A stretch of 64,000 nucleotides of DNA from an uncultured Alkaliphilus sp. (GCA_938074565.1 CALJEQ010000015.1:1-64000), one strand, 5' to 3'. Positions 1 to 9,412 are shown, counted from the stretch's first letter. The notes: generated by a model from the letters alone, not told the origin. A program made the numbers and translations.

Positions 1-140
1 AAATGAGACAAAATTATTTCTTGCTTCTCCATTAAACTTATCATCCCCTTAGCCCCCCATGATTGTCATAGGGTTAGTATATATTTCCTCTAGAGGATTT
101 TTCAACTATTTCAGTGGGGTAATTTTAGATTATCATAAAC

Positions 141-1223
141 AAATTATAAATCATTTTAACTAAATTAGTTTTTATAAATGGAGAACCATATGCAGAGGTG
201 GGTTTCAATTCCCAAAGGGAATTATAAATCATTTTAACATAAATAAATATTTTTCTTTAGGCGGTGGTAGTAATGAAGTTTCAATTCCCAAAGGGAATTA
301 TAAATCATTTTAACTAGAACCTTCAAAAGCTTGACTGTTTTGTGTAATTACATCATCGTTTCAATTCCCAAAGGGAATTATAAATCATTTTAACTTGTTG
401 ATGAAAAACAGAGCATAAGCGAGTATAAAGTAGAATGTTTCAATTCCCAAAGGGAATTATAAATCATTTTAACCTTGAACCCCCACGGTAACCCGCTAGA
501 TCCTAAGTCTAGTGTTTCAATTCCCAAAGGGAATTATAAATCATTTTAACAACATTATGGAGATTATACGAAGTAAGTAAGTAAGGAGTTTCAATTCCCA
601 AAGGGAATTATAAATCATTTTAACATAAGAGAAGGTCGAGGAGCAGAAGCACAAGAGATAGCCAAGTTTCAATTCCCAAAGGGAATTATAAATCATTTTA
701 ACACTGTATATATCTTCATAGCCGTCTTCGCATTCGCTGTTTCAATTCCCAAAGGGAATTATAAATCATTTTAACATAAAATTAATATTTCATTACCCAT
801 CAAATAAAAATAGTTTCAATTCCCAAAGGGAATTATAAATCATTTTAACTTTAGTAAAAGAATTAAAAAAAACACTAAAAAGATAGTTTCAATTCCCAAA
901 GGGAATTATAAATCATTTTAACTAGAGATAACCATTCAACTGATGGGATACCGTATTCATGTTTCAATTCCCAAAGGGAATTATAAATCATTTTAACTTT
1001 AATTAAAAAGGAGTGATTAGCAAATAATGAAAGCGTTTCAATTCCCAAAGGGAATTATAAATCATTTTAACAAGAAAAGAGACCTTGCAATAATTATTCT
1101 TTTTATAACTTAGTTTCAATTCCCAAAGGGAATTATAAATCATTTTAACGTAAGAATTTCATAGGATTTGGTGAAGGCTGTAAGCAGTTTCAATTCCCAA
1201 AGGGAATTATAAATCATTTTAAC
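141..1223 (-). CRISPR. CRISPR array 1 (14 intact repeats, 14 spacers)
   Basis: There are fourteen identical 37-bp repeats, at 202, 278, 358, 437, 514, 588, 666, 739, 813, 886, 961, 1035, 1113 and 1187. On the transcribed minus strand the unit starts GTTAAAATGATTT, has the dyad AATTCCC/GGGAATT in the middle, and ends ATTGAAAC, the usual 8-nt crRNA 5' tag. Spacers are 36-43 nt. A half repeat at 141-160 keeps only the sequence corresponding to the repeat's 5' side, which marks the old (trailer) end. The leader therefore lies on the right (1224 onward) and transcription runs right to left. The repeat is of the type used by I-B and III systems, consistent with the type III genes next door. Confidence 0.98.
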
Positions 1224-1680
1224 CCTACCCTTGCAGGATCATTGGAATTACTGGTGTGTAGATGTCATTTGCGAGCATCTCCTGTTTCGACAATTTTTTT
1301 ATTGTACTTTTAATGCTCGAATCTTCATAAACGTTGAAATTTCATAATCGAGCATCCCCTAGGGTTTTTGTGTTTTCCTCGATGCTCGATAATAGTCTTT
1401 ATTAAATAATATTTTTTATTAATTGTCAGTTTTTTTATCAGTTAGCTATTTTGTCTATTACCATTAAAAAAATTCACTTACTAATTAACTTATTATACAT
1501 CTATTTCTATATACAATCAAAAACTCCTTCTTTTTATAAAAGTTTCTTTCAGTTTACTATATATCATTTTTTTAACATAGGGCTAACTAAATTTCAATTT
1601 TATCTCACATTGGCATACTTTCAATTGCTAATTATTCTATATTAACAGTTATGCTACAAGATTTATAGGATTGTCTCCCC
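1224..1680 (-). promoter_or_regulatory. CRISPR leader of array 1 (copy A)
   Basis: About 457 bp abutting the newest repeat of array 1 are nearly identical to the stretch next to array 2 (2233-2705). It contains four ATGCTCG/CGAGCAT heptamers in alternating orientation (around 1271, 1313, 1348 and 1382). These form two inverted-repeat pairs; the inner arms ATCGAGCATC and GATGCTCGAT are perfect. It runs straight into the degenerate end repeat of array 2 at 1684. A 64-codon open frame inside it is not a gene: it is AT-rich by chance, has no SD site and is not kept intact in the other copy. Confidence 0.88.
1401..1429 (-). promoter_or_regulatory. candidate promoter for array 1
   Basis: On the minus strand CTGACA (1429-1424) is followed after 17 bp by TTTAAT (1406-1401). 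The same arrangement, CTGACA-17-TTTAAC, is kept in the second leader. Transcription would run into array 1 about 180 bp downstream. This is inferred from consensus similarity only. Confidence 0.35.
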
Positions 1681-1683
1681 ACA

Positions 1684-2232
1684 ATAAATCATTTTAACTA
1701 TAAAAGCAAGAGTGGATATTGTCAGCTGGAAAATGGGGGTTTCAATTCCCAAAGGGAATTATAAATCATTTTAACAATGGTTTAATGATAACATAAGCGA
1801 AAAAGCAGGGGAGTTTCAATTCCCAAAGGGAATTATAAATCATTTTAACTTAAAAGACACAGGAAAGAGAGTTCCTGCAAGTCCATATCAGTTTCAATTC
1901 CCAAAGGGAATTATAAATCATTTTAACTACATACAGGTTATTTACAAGAAGAATTTAAGAAAATAACTGGTTTCAATTCCCAAAGGGAATTATAAATCAT
2001 TTTAACATTAAAGGAATTTATAGATACCCAACTAGAGGTACAGCGTTTCAATTCCCAAAGGGAATTATAAATCATTGTAACTAAAACCTATTTTTGACAC
2101 TATGTTAGGTCAAATGAAAGTTTCAATTCCCAAAGGGAATTATAAATCATTGTAACTACAAGAATTGATTTTGATACCAATAAAAAGTTAGAATTGTTTC
2201 AATTCCCAAAGGGAATTATAAATCATTGTAAC
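1684..2232 (-). CRISPR. CRISPR array 2 (7 intact repeats, 7 spacers)
   Basis: Seven 37-bp repeats of the same sequence as array 1 start at 1739, 1813, 1891, 1970, 2045, 2120 and 2196, with spacers of 37-42 nt. A degenerate half repeat lies at 1684-1698 at the old end. The three repeats nearest the leader (2045, 2120, 2196) share one substitution, TTTTAAC to TTGTAAC as read on the plus strand. This is what repeat copying during spacer acquisition would produce. Transcription is leftward from the leader at 2233-2705. Confidence 0.98.
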
Positions 2233-2705
2233 CCTACCCTTGCAGGATCATTGGAATTACTAGTGTGTAGATGTAATTTGCGAGCATCTCCTGTTTCGAC
2301 AATTTTTTTATTCTACTTTTAATGCTTCAACCTTCAACCTTCATAAACGTTGAAATTTCATAATCGAGCATCCCCTAGGGTTTTTGTGTTTTCCTCGATG
2401 CTCGATAATAATCTTTGTTAAATAATATTTTTTATTGATTGTCAGTTTTTTTATCAGTTGGCTATTTTGACTATTACCATTAAAAAAATTCACTTACTAA
2501 TTAACTTATTATATATCTATTTCTATATACAATCAAAAACTCCTTCTTTTTATGAAAATTTCTTTCATTTTACTATATATCATTTTTAAAAATAAGGCTA
2601 ACATAATTTCAATTTTTTCTCACATTGGCATACTTTCAATTGCAAATTATTCTATACTAACAGTTATGGTACAAGCTTTATAAATAACTTAAGGGGATTG
2701 CCCCC
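2233..2705 (-). promoter_or_regulatory. CRISPR leader of array 2 (copy B)
   Basis: This is a near-identical copy of the leader at 1224-1680, about 470 bp long. Differences include a short insertion around 2322-2338, where one of the four ATGCTCG-type heptamers is lost (ATGCTCGA became ATGCTTCA). The far end is also longer. It lies between array 2 and the terminator that closes the cas operon, so the array must be transcribed from a promoter inside this stretch. Confidence 0.87.
2417..2445 (-). promoter_or_regulatory. candidate promoter for array 2
   Basis: CTGACA (2445-2440) and TTTAAC (2422-2417) lie 17 bp apart on the minus strand, in the same place as the matching pair in leader copy A. 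It is a weak -10 box, so this is only a candidate. Confidence 0.33.
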
Positions 2706-2761
2706 CTCTAAGTCAATTGAGTTATATCTTAAAAACTTTCACCAACACCAGTTGACAAATA

Positions 2762-2806
2762 ACAAAAAAACCTCAATGGAGAGTGGGTTCTCTGTTGAGG
2801 TTTTGA
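2762..2806 (-). terminator. terminator of the cas effector operon
   Basis: On the minus strand AACCTCAA...TTGAGGTT forms a long hairpin (the inner arms CAGAGAA and TCTCC also largely pair), followed by a run of seven T. It lies 85 bp past the stop of the last cas gene and separates the operon from the array 2 leader. Confidence 0.85.
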
Positions 2807-2889
2807 CCAATAAAATATTATATAGTTATTAATGAATTGTAATTCCTTTAAATGTACATATTGTAAGATATTTCATCAATGTGTTTTAG

Positions 2890-5076
2890 TTATATTAGTA
2901 AACCATTATCATCTTTAGCATAGTGTAAATATTGATTTTTATTTTTAGCATTCATAAACCACCTAAAATTTTCGTCTTTTTTTGTTGTTTGTATTTGATT
3001 ATTATTTACTATAGGCTTTTTTGTCACAGGGTAGTGTATAGGTATCATTTTGTTATGGTTACTTAAAAGCGATTTTAAATCTTTAATATTATCATTTTCT
3101 TCAAATTCTTTATTATAACCCTTTCTAAACTCATTTTTAAAAACTTTAATGTATTCATCTATATCTACTTGATTTACTTTTTCTTCTTCGTACAAGTTTT
3201 TATAGCGTTGACTAAAATCAAATATTTTTAATTTTTCTATTTCAATTTTAACACTTCCTAAACCTAGTGGTTTAGCATAGCCTAACCTATTAAACATCCC
3301 TTCCTCTAGTCTTAAGCACCATATTAAAGCCCCAAGTTCTTCATTTGTTAAGTTCTCAAATCTAACAGTAAAATCAAACATGACTGGGTTATCGTTGTCT
3401 CCAATAATTGCATCCTTTATTGTAGTATTTCTTTTAGTTTTTTCCGATGTTTGCCACATAAAATTCCTGTGGTGTCTATAAAATTTTCTTCCGCTTAGTT
3501 TTTGATTGTCTTTGTTATACCCATCTTCTTTCTTTATGTAAGAAGCACCATTATTTTTATGTTTTAAATAGAAGAAAGTAGTAGTGGGTTTTGGGGTGGA
3601 TAGTTCTGCTAATGTTCTTTCTTTAACTTTTATTTCACTACTTAACTTATTACTTAATTTTGCCATACTAAAAGAGACTCTACCACCATATGCAGTAGTT
3701 TTTCTTTCATCATTCTTTACTGTTTCATTCTTTGTCCAACCAAATAACCTACAAGCAGGGCAAAGAGATTCATAATCATTACACTTAATTAAGTATTCTT
3801 CCAGTAAATCATATGTTGTATTTTTAAAAGGTCTTCTACTTTTTTGTACTGGTAATAAATATTTTAATTTCCTATTTTCTACAGCTGCATAAACTAAATC
3901 TCCCTCTTCAAGTTTTTCACTTTCCCATAAATAGTGACTTAAGCCTGGTTTTGGGGCATTAGCTTTTTTGTTATTTTCATCTATTATTTCATTTTCATGT
4001 ATGTTTTTATAATTCATTATTAATTTAGCATAATCTTGTCTTACAACTTCATCTAAGACTATCTCTTCTCCTTCACCAAAGAAGAATTTCTCATCGTGTT
4101 TATTTTCCATATTTTGTCCAGTTATAGCAACCCAACCTTCTCTTAAAATAATATCTTTACAATTGTTTTGATTCTTTTCATTTTCATAAAAAGATTCTGC
4201 ACTTTCTTTATCTTTGAATATTTCTATCACATTCCAGAATGAATATTTTAGTATATTCTCTCCTTTCTCATTTGTAAAATACTTTTCTAAGTATTCCATA
4301 ACAGCCCAAGCTCTTTCTTTATGATCATACTTAAAATCACTTCCTTTAAAAAAACCTTTAACTTTTCCTCTTAGAACATTTTTTTTATTAAGTGGGTCAT
4401 AGCATCTAATCCAACCAGCACTTAATGTTTTATTGTATTTATCCTTAAAACCTTTTAAAAGCTTTACTTTATACTCATCATCTTTATTTTTAATGATCCT
4501 TGCAGGATAAATATTAATACTTTCTTTTATATTACTTCTATAGTATAATTGTTGATTATCGAATACACTATAACAAGAATTTGTGACTGCTTCATATACA
4601 CTTCTAACCATTCCCCGTATACTGGAAGAAGGAATTACATATTCTCCATTAATTTTAAAAAACTCTAGTATAGCATGGTCGTTTTTATCTTTTACTTGTT
4701 TACCACCTCCAATAAAGAGAGGTGTTATAACATTTAAATTACAAACCAAACTACCAGTTAAACCGTTATAAACACTATGTGAAACTGGTTTTCCTTTTAT
4801 AAAAAAAGATTTTTCGCTCTTATCTAAATTACTTACAAAATTATATGGATTAAAAAATTTATATTCATTGTGTTTTTCATCATTACAACGGATTTTTTTA
4901 AGTTTAATTGCCTTATATCTACCATCGCTTCCTTTAACTTTTTCAAAAGAAACCTTCATTCCCACTTCAGGAGAAAAACCTTTACGGTCATCAAACGAGA
5001 AAAATGTTTCCTTTTCTTCACCCTCTACTTTAATAAACCCATAATTGTCTTTTATTTTTTTAATTATGCCCTCCAT
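2890..5076 (-). CDS. type III-D RAMP protein, Cas7-insertion-like, with N-terminal cold-shock domain (TIGR03986 family)
   Basis: A 728-aa backbone subunit of the type III effector. Residues 1-62 look like a cold-shock/S1-type OB fold, with an RNP1-like YGFIKV (12-17) and an RNP2-like ETFFSF (23-28). From about residue 108 a RAMP (Cas7) domain begins: a glycine-rich turn FIGGG (121-125), then the typical 'IPSSSIRGMVRS' segment (148-159). A CPAC knuckle follows in the middle and the C-terminal RAMP loop is LGYAKPLGLGSVKI. The long stretch between the Cas7 halves fits the 'Cas7-insertion' subunit of III-Dv complexes. An Asp-rich segment KDKND (129-133) sits where Cas7 slicer aspartates lie, but I cannot say whether it is active. 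The ATG overlaps the csx19 end by 13 bp, with SD GGAGGG. It is the last gene of the operon. Confidence 0.88.
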   Translation of the reverse strand: MEGIIKKIKDNYGFIKVEGEEKETFFSFDDRKGFSPEVGMKVSFEKVKGSDGRYKAIKLKKIRCNDEKHNEYKFFNPYNFVSNLDKSEKSFFIKGKPVSHSVYNGLTGSLVCNLNVITPLFIGGGKQVKDKNDHAILEFFKINGEYVIPSSSIRGMVRSVYEAVTNSCYSVFDNQQLYYRSNIKESINIYPARIIKNKDDEYKVKLLKGFKDKYNKTLSAGWIRCYDPLNKKNVLRGKVKGFFKGSDFKYDHKERAWAVMEYLEKYFTNEKGENILKYSFWNVIEIFKDKESAESFYENEKNQNNCKDIILREGWVAITGQNMENKHDEKFFFGEGEEIVLDEVVRQDYAKLIMNYKNIHENEIIDENNKKANAPKPGLSHYLWESEKLEEGDLVYAAVENRKLKYLLPVQKSRRPFKNTTYDLLEEYLIKCNDYESLCPACRLFGWTKNETVKNDERKTTAYGGRVSFSMAKLSNKLSSEIKVKERTLAELSTPKPTTTFFYLKHKNNGASYIKKEDGYNKDNQKLSGRKFYRHHRNFMWQTSEKTKRNTTIKDAIIGDNDNPVMFDFTVRFENLTNEELGALIWCLRLEEGMFNRLGYAKPLGLGSVKIEIEKLKIFDFSQRYKNLYEEEKVNQVDIDEYIKVFKNEFRKGYNKEFEENDNIKDLKSLLSNHNKMIPIHYPVTKKPIVNNNQIQTTKKDENFRWFMNAKNKNQYLHYAKDDNGLLI

Positions 5077-5648
5077 TTTTTACCCTCCACTCCATAATAC
5101 CAAGCAAATTGTGGTCTACCATAACTTGTATACAACCTGTATTTAACTATTGCTCGTTCTACTTTATTATTAAGGTTTTCTTCAATCTTTTCCTTAGGGT
5201 ATTCAACTGGGTATATTAACTTGGCACTAGCTACTTTAATATCATGATGTAAGTTATCTTTTTTTCTTTCCCCCCATAACAGGAAACTTTTATCATATTC
5301 ATACAGATGTTTTATGTCTGCATTATTCCAAAAATTATTATATGAAAATTCAAGAAAATATTTTGCTTCAACAGCTCCAATAAACCGCCATAAGTAACTA
5401 TCTTCATCACGCCTTATTTCAAGGTCTCCATTTTCTCCAAATAACCTTCCTCTTTCTAAGTGTTCTGTCTTTATATCTTCATTTTTTGTAAATTTGATTT
5501 GATTGGTATACTCACATATAGCAAAGGGCATTTGACTAATAATAGGTATTATTTTAATCATTTTATCAACTTCATCTTTTTTTATTTTTCCACCAATAAT
5601 TGTAAGCTCCTTTGATGTTAATTTTTTCCCTTCTGTTAACCTACTCAT
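5064..5648 (-). CDS. csx19: type III-D CRISPR-associated protein Csx19
   Basis: 194 aa, resembling the TIGR03984/all1473 (Csx19) family by my recollection of its pattern. It has a central 'GRLFGENGDLEIRRDED' segment followed by WRFIG, then FLLWGE, and a C-terminal GRPQFAWYYG. Csx19 is a small subunit specific to III-D/III-Dv complexes and has no known catalytic activity. The ATG overlaps the preceding gene's stop by 8 bp (ATGAGTAG) with SD GGAGGGG just upstream, so translation is probably coupled. Finding it between the double Cas7 and the Cas7-insertion gene is the strongest single sign that this locus is subtype III-D. Confidence 0.82.
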   Translation of the reverse strand: MSRLTEGKKLTSKELTIIGGKIKKDEVDKMIKIIPIISQMPFAICEYTNQIKFTKNEDIKTEHLERGRLFGENGDLEIRRDEDSYLWRFIGAVEAKYFLEFSYNNFWNNADIKHLYEYDKSFLLWGERKKDNLHHDIKVASAKLIYPVEYPKEKIEENLNNKVERAIVKYRLYTSYGRPQFAWYYGVEGKKWRA

Positions 5649-7146
5649 AATACCCCTCCTTAGTCACCTTATTTAATGCGTCTACAGTATTTTTAAATAC
5701 TTCATCTTTATAGTAATCTTTAGCTTTTTTATGATTTACTTCTCTCGCTCTATAGACACCTGAATTTGTATTTGTAGATTCTCCAATATTACCAATTGTT
5801 TTCAATGAAACATCTTCTAATTCTGCAAAACCATAGCCCTTAGAACCCCCAGCCCCAAAGGTAATTAAGCCATCATTTATATCTCTAATGCATAAAATTA
5901 TCAAGCCTATTTCCCAATCTTTATAGTCTTCTATTGATATGTTTAATTGATATTGTGGCTTATATACCACTACTTCATCAAACTTCTTACCACTACTAGC
6001 CCCACCTGTAAATCGGTCTATCGCAACATGATCTTGTTCGTACATACATACTTTACTTATCTCTATAGCATCACTTATCTTTAACCTGCTTCCTTCATTT
6101 GTTGAACCAAATAGTTTATCTATTAGTTTCTCAGTTTCCGATTGTTCTTTATTGAAATAGTTTAACATTGTTCTTAAAATTCTCTCTGCCTGAAACCTCA
6201 TTACCCCTCTAATGGTAGACCCTTGTATATAGGTTAACTTAGTTCCTTCTTTTTCTACAATTAATGGAATTGCATCAAACCCACTAAAAAGCCATTGTTT
6301 GTTATCCTTTGTTAAAAATCCATCTTTAAAAACAAGTTTACCACTGATATTAAAATACTTTTCTTTAGAATTTTGAAGTTTTTCCCTTGCTTCATCTAAT
6401 CTATTTTCATACCAATGTTCTATTAATACAGTCCCACTATTAAACCAATCATCTGATTCCAATAAATTTATAAACTGATCTATTTCATTTTCAGTACATG
6501 AAGGCATTCTTTTTACTTTTACATCTATCAATGCTACTTGACCTAACCCCCTAGAACTTTTACCCCCAATGAATATCCTTTTTTCCTTTAATTCTGCTAT
6601 TAAAGCCGCCATTAAAACTTCCTCATCATCAGTTAAATTATTTCCTTCAAGATGAATTACAAGTTTTGTCCCTACTGGCAGTACCTCAAAGTCAAATTTA
6701 GCAGAGGTATACTTATCTGCTGTTTTTGTATGTCTATCAATACCTATACCATCTCTAATGAAAGATTTTTTTTCTTCAATTACTTCTACATCATGAAAAA
6801 GCAACTTAGAAGTGTAGCCTGTATACTTCAACTTGTCCGTCTCTTCTTTATTAACCTTTACGTCTGGATTTATATCTCCAAACAACTGACAAACCGTACA
6901 CCTACAAAGTTTTGAAGCGTTATCTACCGTTAAAGCATCACACTCTTTTTCACTTTCTTTTAAAAAACTCCTAAAAAACCTTGTTGCCCTTCCTCTAAAT
7001 GCCCCTGCAATAGAAGTGCCTGGTATTACAATCTTTCCATCTATGTTTCTATTTAAATGAACATCACTAATTATTGATGTACTTACTGTGCCAATATGAA
7101 TAGGTGTTTCTGTTTCTACTTCTAGTATAATTAAAATTTTATTCAT
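5641..7146 (-). CDS. double Cas7 RAMP protein (Cas7-2x of type III-Dv)
   Basis: 501 aa from the ATG at 7146, chosen because GGAGGGG lies 6 nt before it; an upstream in-frame start at 7161 would place the SD inside the gene. Two Cas7/Csm3-type RAMP units follow one another. Unit 1 has PIHIG (15-19), D28 in SIISDVH, IPGTSIAGAFRG (41-52) and the loop GGKSSRGLGQV (194-204). Unit 2 has D291 in SGFDAIP, QGSTIRGVMRF (308-318) and the loop GAGGSKGYGFAEL (431-443). D28 and D291 sit where the target-RNA-cutting Asp of Csm3 lies, so both units are likely slicers. A CRCTVC knuckle (81-86) may bind zinc. It overlaps the gene before it by 8 bp. Confidence 0.88.
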   Translation of the reverse strand: MNKILIILEVETETPIHIGTVSTSIISDVHLNRNIDGKIVIPGTSIAGAFRGRATRFFRSFLKESEKECDALTVDNASKLCRCTVCQLFGDINPDVKVNKEETDKLKYTGYTSKLLFHDVEVIEEKKSFIRDGIGIDRHTKTADKYTSAKFDFEVLPVGTKLVIHLEGNNLTDDEEVLMAALIAELKEKRIFIGGKSSRGLGQVALIDVKVKRMPSCTENEIDQFINLLESDDWFNSGTVLIEHWYENRLDEAREKLQNSKEKYFNISGKLVFKDGFLTKDNKQWLFSGFDAIPLIVEKEGTKLTYIQGSTIRGVMRFQAERILRTMLNYFNKEQSETEKLIDKLFGSTNEGSRLKISDAIEISKVCMYEQDHVAIDRFTGGASSGKKFDEVVVYKPQYQLNISIEDYKDWEIGLIILCIRDINDGLITFGAGGSKGYGFAELEDVSLKTIGNIGESTNTNSGVYRAREVNHKKAKDYYKDEVFKNTVDALNKVTKEGYYE

Positions 7147-9412
7147 TTGACACCCCTCCATAAGCTATCAATTTTTCACAATATTGAAAAATGCACAATC
7201 TCCATAATTTATCTAAATCTTCGTATTCTCCTTCTTTATCTAAACTGTCTTTTTTAGCATCGTCATATAAACTCTTTAAGTCAGCCATTTCTTTAGTTAA
7301 AATTTCTTTAATTTCATAAATTGTTGTTTTCTCTCTTAATTTTATACTACAATTATTTATCTTATTAAAAGTATTAATATTTTTAATTTTCTCATTTAAT
7401 GTTTCATAATCTAAATATGAGTTTTCATATAACCACTTTGCTATCTCTAAATTGTTTTTAATAAATATACTGTTGTTTATATTTTCATGAAAGTAATCTT
7501 CATTATATTTCTCTAATATTGTGCTATGCATTTTCTGTAAGGGAGTTTTTTCTTCATTATTATTTCTATACCACGGTACATTACCACTAAATTTATATTC
7601 TATAGGTACACTTTCAATTCTCTTTAGTTGGTAAATTGCATGATTAAAAGCAATTATACCGAAGCCTTCATTTTTTCTTATTCCTATTCCCCTATCTTCT
7701 AATTTCTCCAACTTATTTAATATATCTTCTTTGTTTACTTCTTCTATGACTTTAAATCCAACAGCCGAACCTGCTTTTATTGATAACTCTTCTGTTTTAG
7801 GTAAACCAATCATACTATTAAAACCCTTTACTGTTGTTGTAGATACAAAAGAATTAATAACTTCTACCTTTAAGTCTAATAATTTAGATAATGTAGAGGA
7901 TGTAAATTCTATCATCGTTCTCCCCCACTCATCTAGTAGTATTGAATCACTTAAAAAAGTAAGTGTAATTTTATCTACTTCTTCTATCCTTTCTTCTAAA
8001 GGAATAGGATTAAGATGTGAACTCTTTATAGGTACTAGTAAAAACTTCATTTTTCCATATCCACGGGTAATCCCTTTTCCAATGGATAATTCTAACTCAT
8101 AGTTCTCATCTATTTTTTTACACATATTTAACACTTTTTCTGAGGCTACTTCATTAACAAAAGAAATTTCACCAGTAAAATATTGTTCTTCTGCCAAAGC
8201 TTTATAGACATATAAATCACCTTCATTTGCCCTTCTTTCTTGAGGGTGCATAGCTACATGATGTTGTACAACTGTTTTAGGTTCATTTAGTTCGTATGAT
8301 GATCCACCTAATTCCATAGAAATGTATCCAAATCCATTTTTCAAAGGCGAAATACGATTTGCTTCTTTGCACTTGGTACAACTTTCAGGTATTTCATCCT
8401 TAACAGCATACCCTTCTAACTCTAGATGATCTGTTTGAACATTAAAAGGTTCATTCTTACATGACAGCATATCAAATGGCATGGGGATACTTATATTTAG
8501 TTGATATTTATTAAAAGCCTTAGCTATGTATAAGGGTGTAAACTTAATATCACCATATTTAAAGAAATTTAAAAAGGTATTATATGATTCTCCTTCTATA
8601 TCATAATGCTGTATATATTTTTTAGCAAAAGCACCTAAAATAGCTGTACCAGGAATATGATCAATACTTAAAAACTCATTTCCACTGTGACTTTTATCTG
8701 CAATAATTAGTGGCTCTATAGACTTTCCTATTATTAACATTTTTGATAATGGCAAGTTTATATTATTATTTTCATTAATTCTTTCCTCTATTTTAATTTT
8801 ATTATTTCTTATTCTATTTAGAAAAAAGTCTTTGAAATGTAAAAGCAGTTCATCTTGTTTTAAACTTCCTCCTACTCCCTCTACTCGTACTAATTTGATT
8901 AAGCATTTACCATTTCCACGGTTAACAGCACTTCCAATTCCCCTAATAAGTCTTGAAGCTGCAACAATAATAGCAATTTCATCTTTAAGATTTTCATTTG
9001 CATTAGTATTTTCTATCGAAAATTCAAAAACTGATTTTCCATTTCCATACTCCCGTGAAAATAGCTTATTATCCGCTGCTTTTCTTAACTTGGGGTCTAT
9101 TCTTACCCCAAATCTTACCTGCGTATTTTTCTTCTGACCAACGTTTTTAAGACTTGCCGAGCTAAATAGCCATTGACCTCCTTTTTCATGGTTACCAAAC
9201 ATATTAATGATTTTTTCTTCACGTTCCTTATGTTCCTTTAATAATAAAGATATACTTGTTTTAAATAATCCTTTTAATGTACTTCCCTTTACGATTAGAT
9301 CCCCTTTTGTATTTTTTAAAATTCCAGAATCTATAACACTACACAATTTTTTATCAGATGCAATATGATAATCCGAAAAAAATTGTAGGTTAAATATCAA
9401 TTTAACATTCAT
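7139..9412 (-). CDS. Cas7-Cas5-Cas11 fusion backbone protein (type III-Dv)
   Basis: 757 aa from ATG 9412, with SD AAAGGAGG 9 nt upstream; the in-frame GTG at 9421 lies inside the SD and is unlikely. Residues 1-180 are a Cas7 unit with D28 in VIDSG, VKGSTLKGLFK (41-51) and the loop GIGSAVNRGNGKC (158-170). Residues of roughly 220-620 resemble Csx10/Cas5, with SIEPLIIADKS and DHIPGTAILGAFAKK, then 'ILLDEWGR', 'TVKGFN..IGLPK' and 'AGSAVGF'. The last ~130 residues are helical and charged, as expected for a fused Cas11 small subunit. This three-part order is the hallmark of the III-Dv Cas7-5-11 subunit. D28 is a likely slicer residue. It overlaps the cas10 end by 11 bp. Confidence 0.88.
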   Translation of the reverse strand: MNVKLIFNLQFFSDYHIASDKKLCSVIDSGILKNTKGDLIVKGSTLKGLFKTSISLLLKEHKEREEKIINMFGNHEKGGQWLFSSASLKNVGQKKNTQVRFGVRIDPKLRKAADNKLFSREYGNGKSVFEFSIENTNANENLKDEIAIIVAASRLIRGIGSAVNRGNGKCLIKLVRVEGVGGSLKQDELLLHFKDFFLNRIRNNKIKIEERINENNNINLPLSKMLIIGKSIEPLIIADKSHSGNEFLSIDHIPGTAILGAFAKKYIQHYDIEGESYNTFLNFFKYGDIKFTPLYIAKAFNKYQLNISIPMPFDMLSCKNEPFNVQTDHLELEGYAVKDEIPESCTKCKEANRISPLKNGFGYISMELGGSSYELNEPKTVVQHHVAMHPQERRANEGDLYVYKALAEEQYFTGEISFVNEVASEKVLNMCKKIDENYELELSIGKGITRGYGKMKFLLVPIKSSHLNPIPLEERIEEVDKITLTFLSDSILLDEWGRTMIEFTSSTLSKLLDLKVEVINSFVSTTTVKGFNSMIGLPKTEELSIKAGSAVGFKVIEEVNKEDILNKLEKLEDRGIGIRKNEGFGIIAFNHAIYQLKRIESVPIEYKFSGNVPWYRNNNEEKTPLQKMHSTILEKYNEDYFHENINNSIFIKNNLEIAKWLYENSYLDYETLNEKIKNINTFNKINNCSIKLREKTTIYEIKEILTKEMADLKSLYDDAKKDSLDKEGEYEDLDKLWRLCIFQYCEKLIAYGGVSNE

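Noticed and set aside
1451-1645. 64-codon open frame within leader copy A
   Set aside because: No SD, composition is AT-rich low complexity, and the second leader copy does not preserve the frame cleanly.
3584-3775. Plus-strand open frames inside the cas genes
   Set aside because: They lie wholly inside long, well-recognised minus-strand genes and have no SD or recognisable product.
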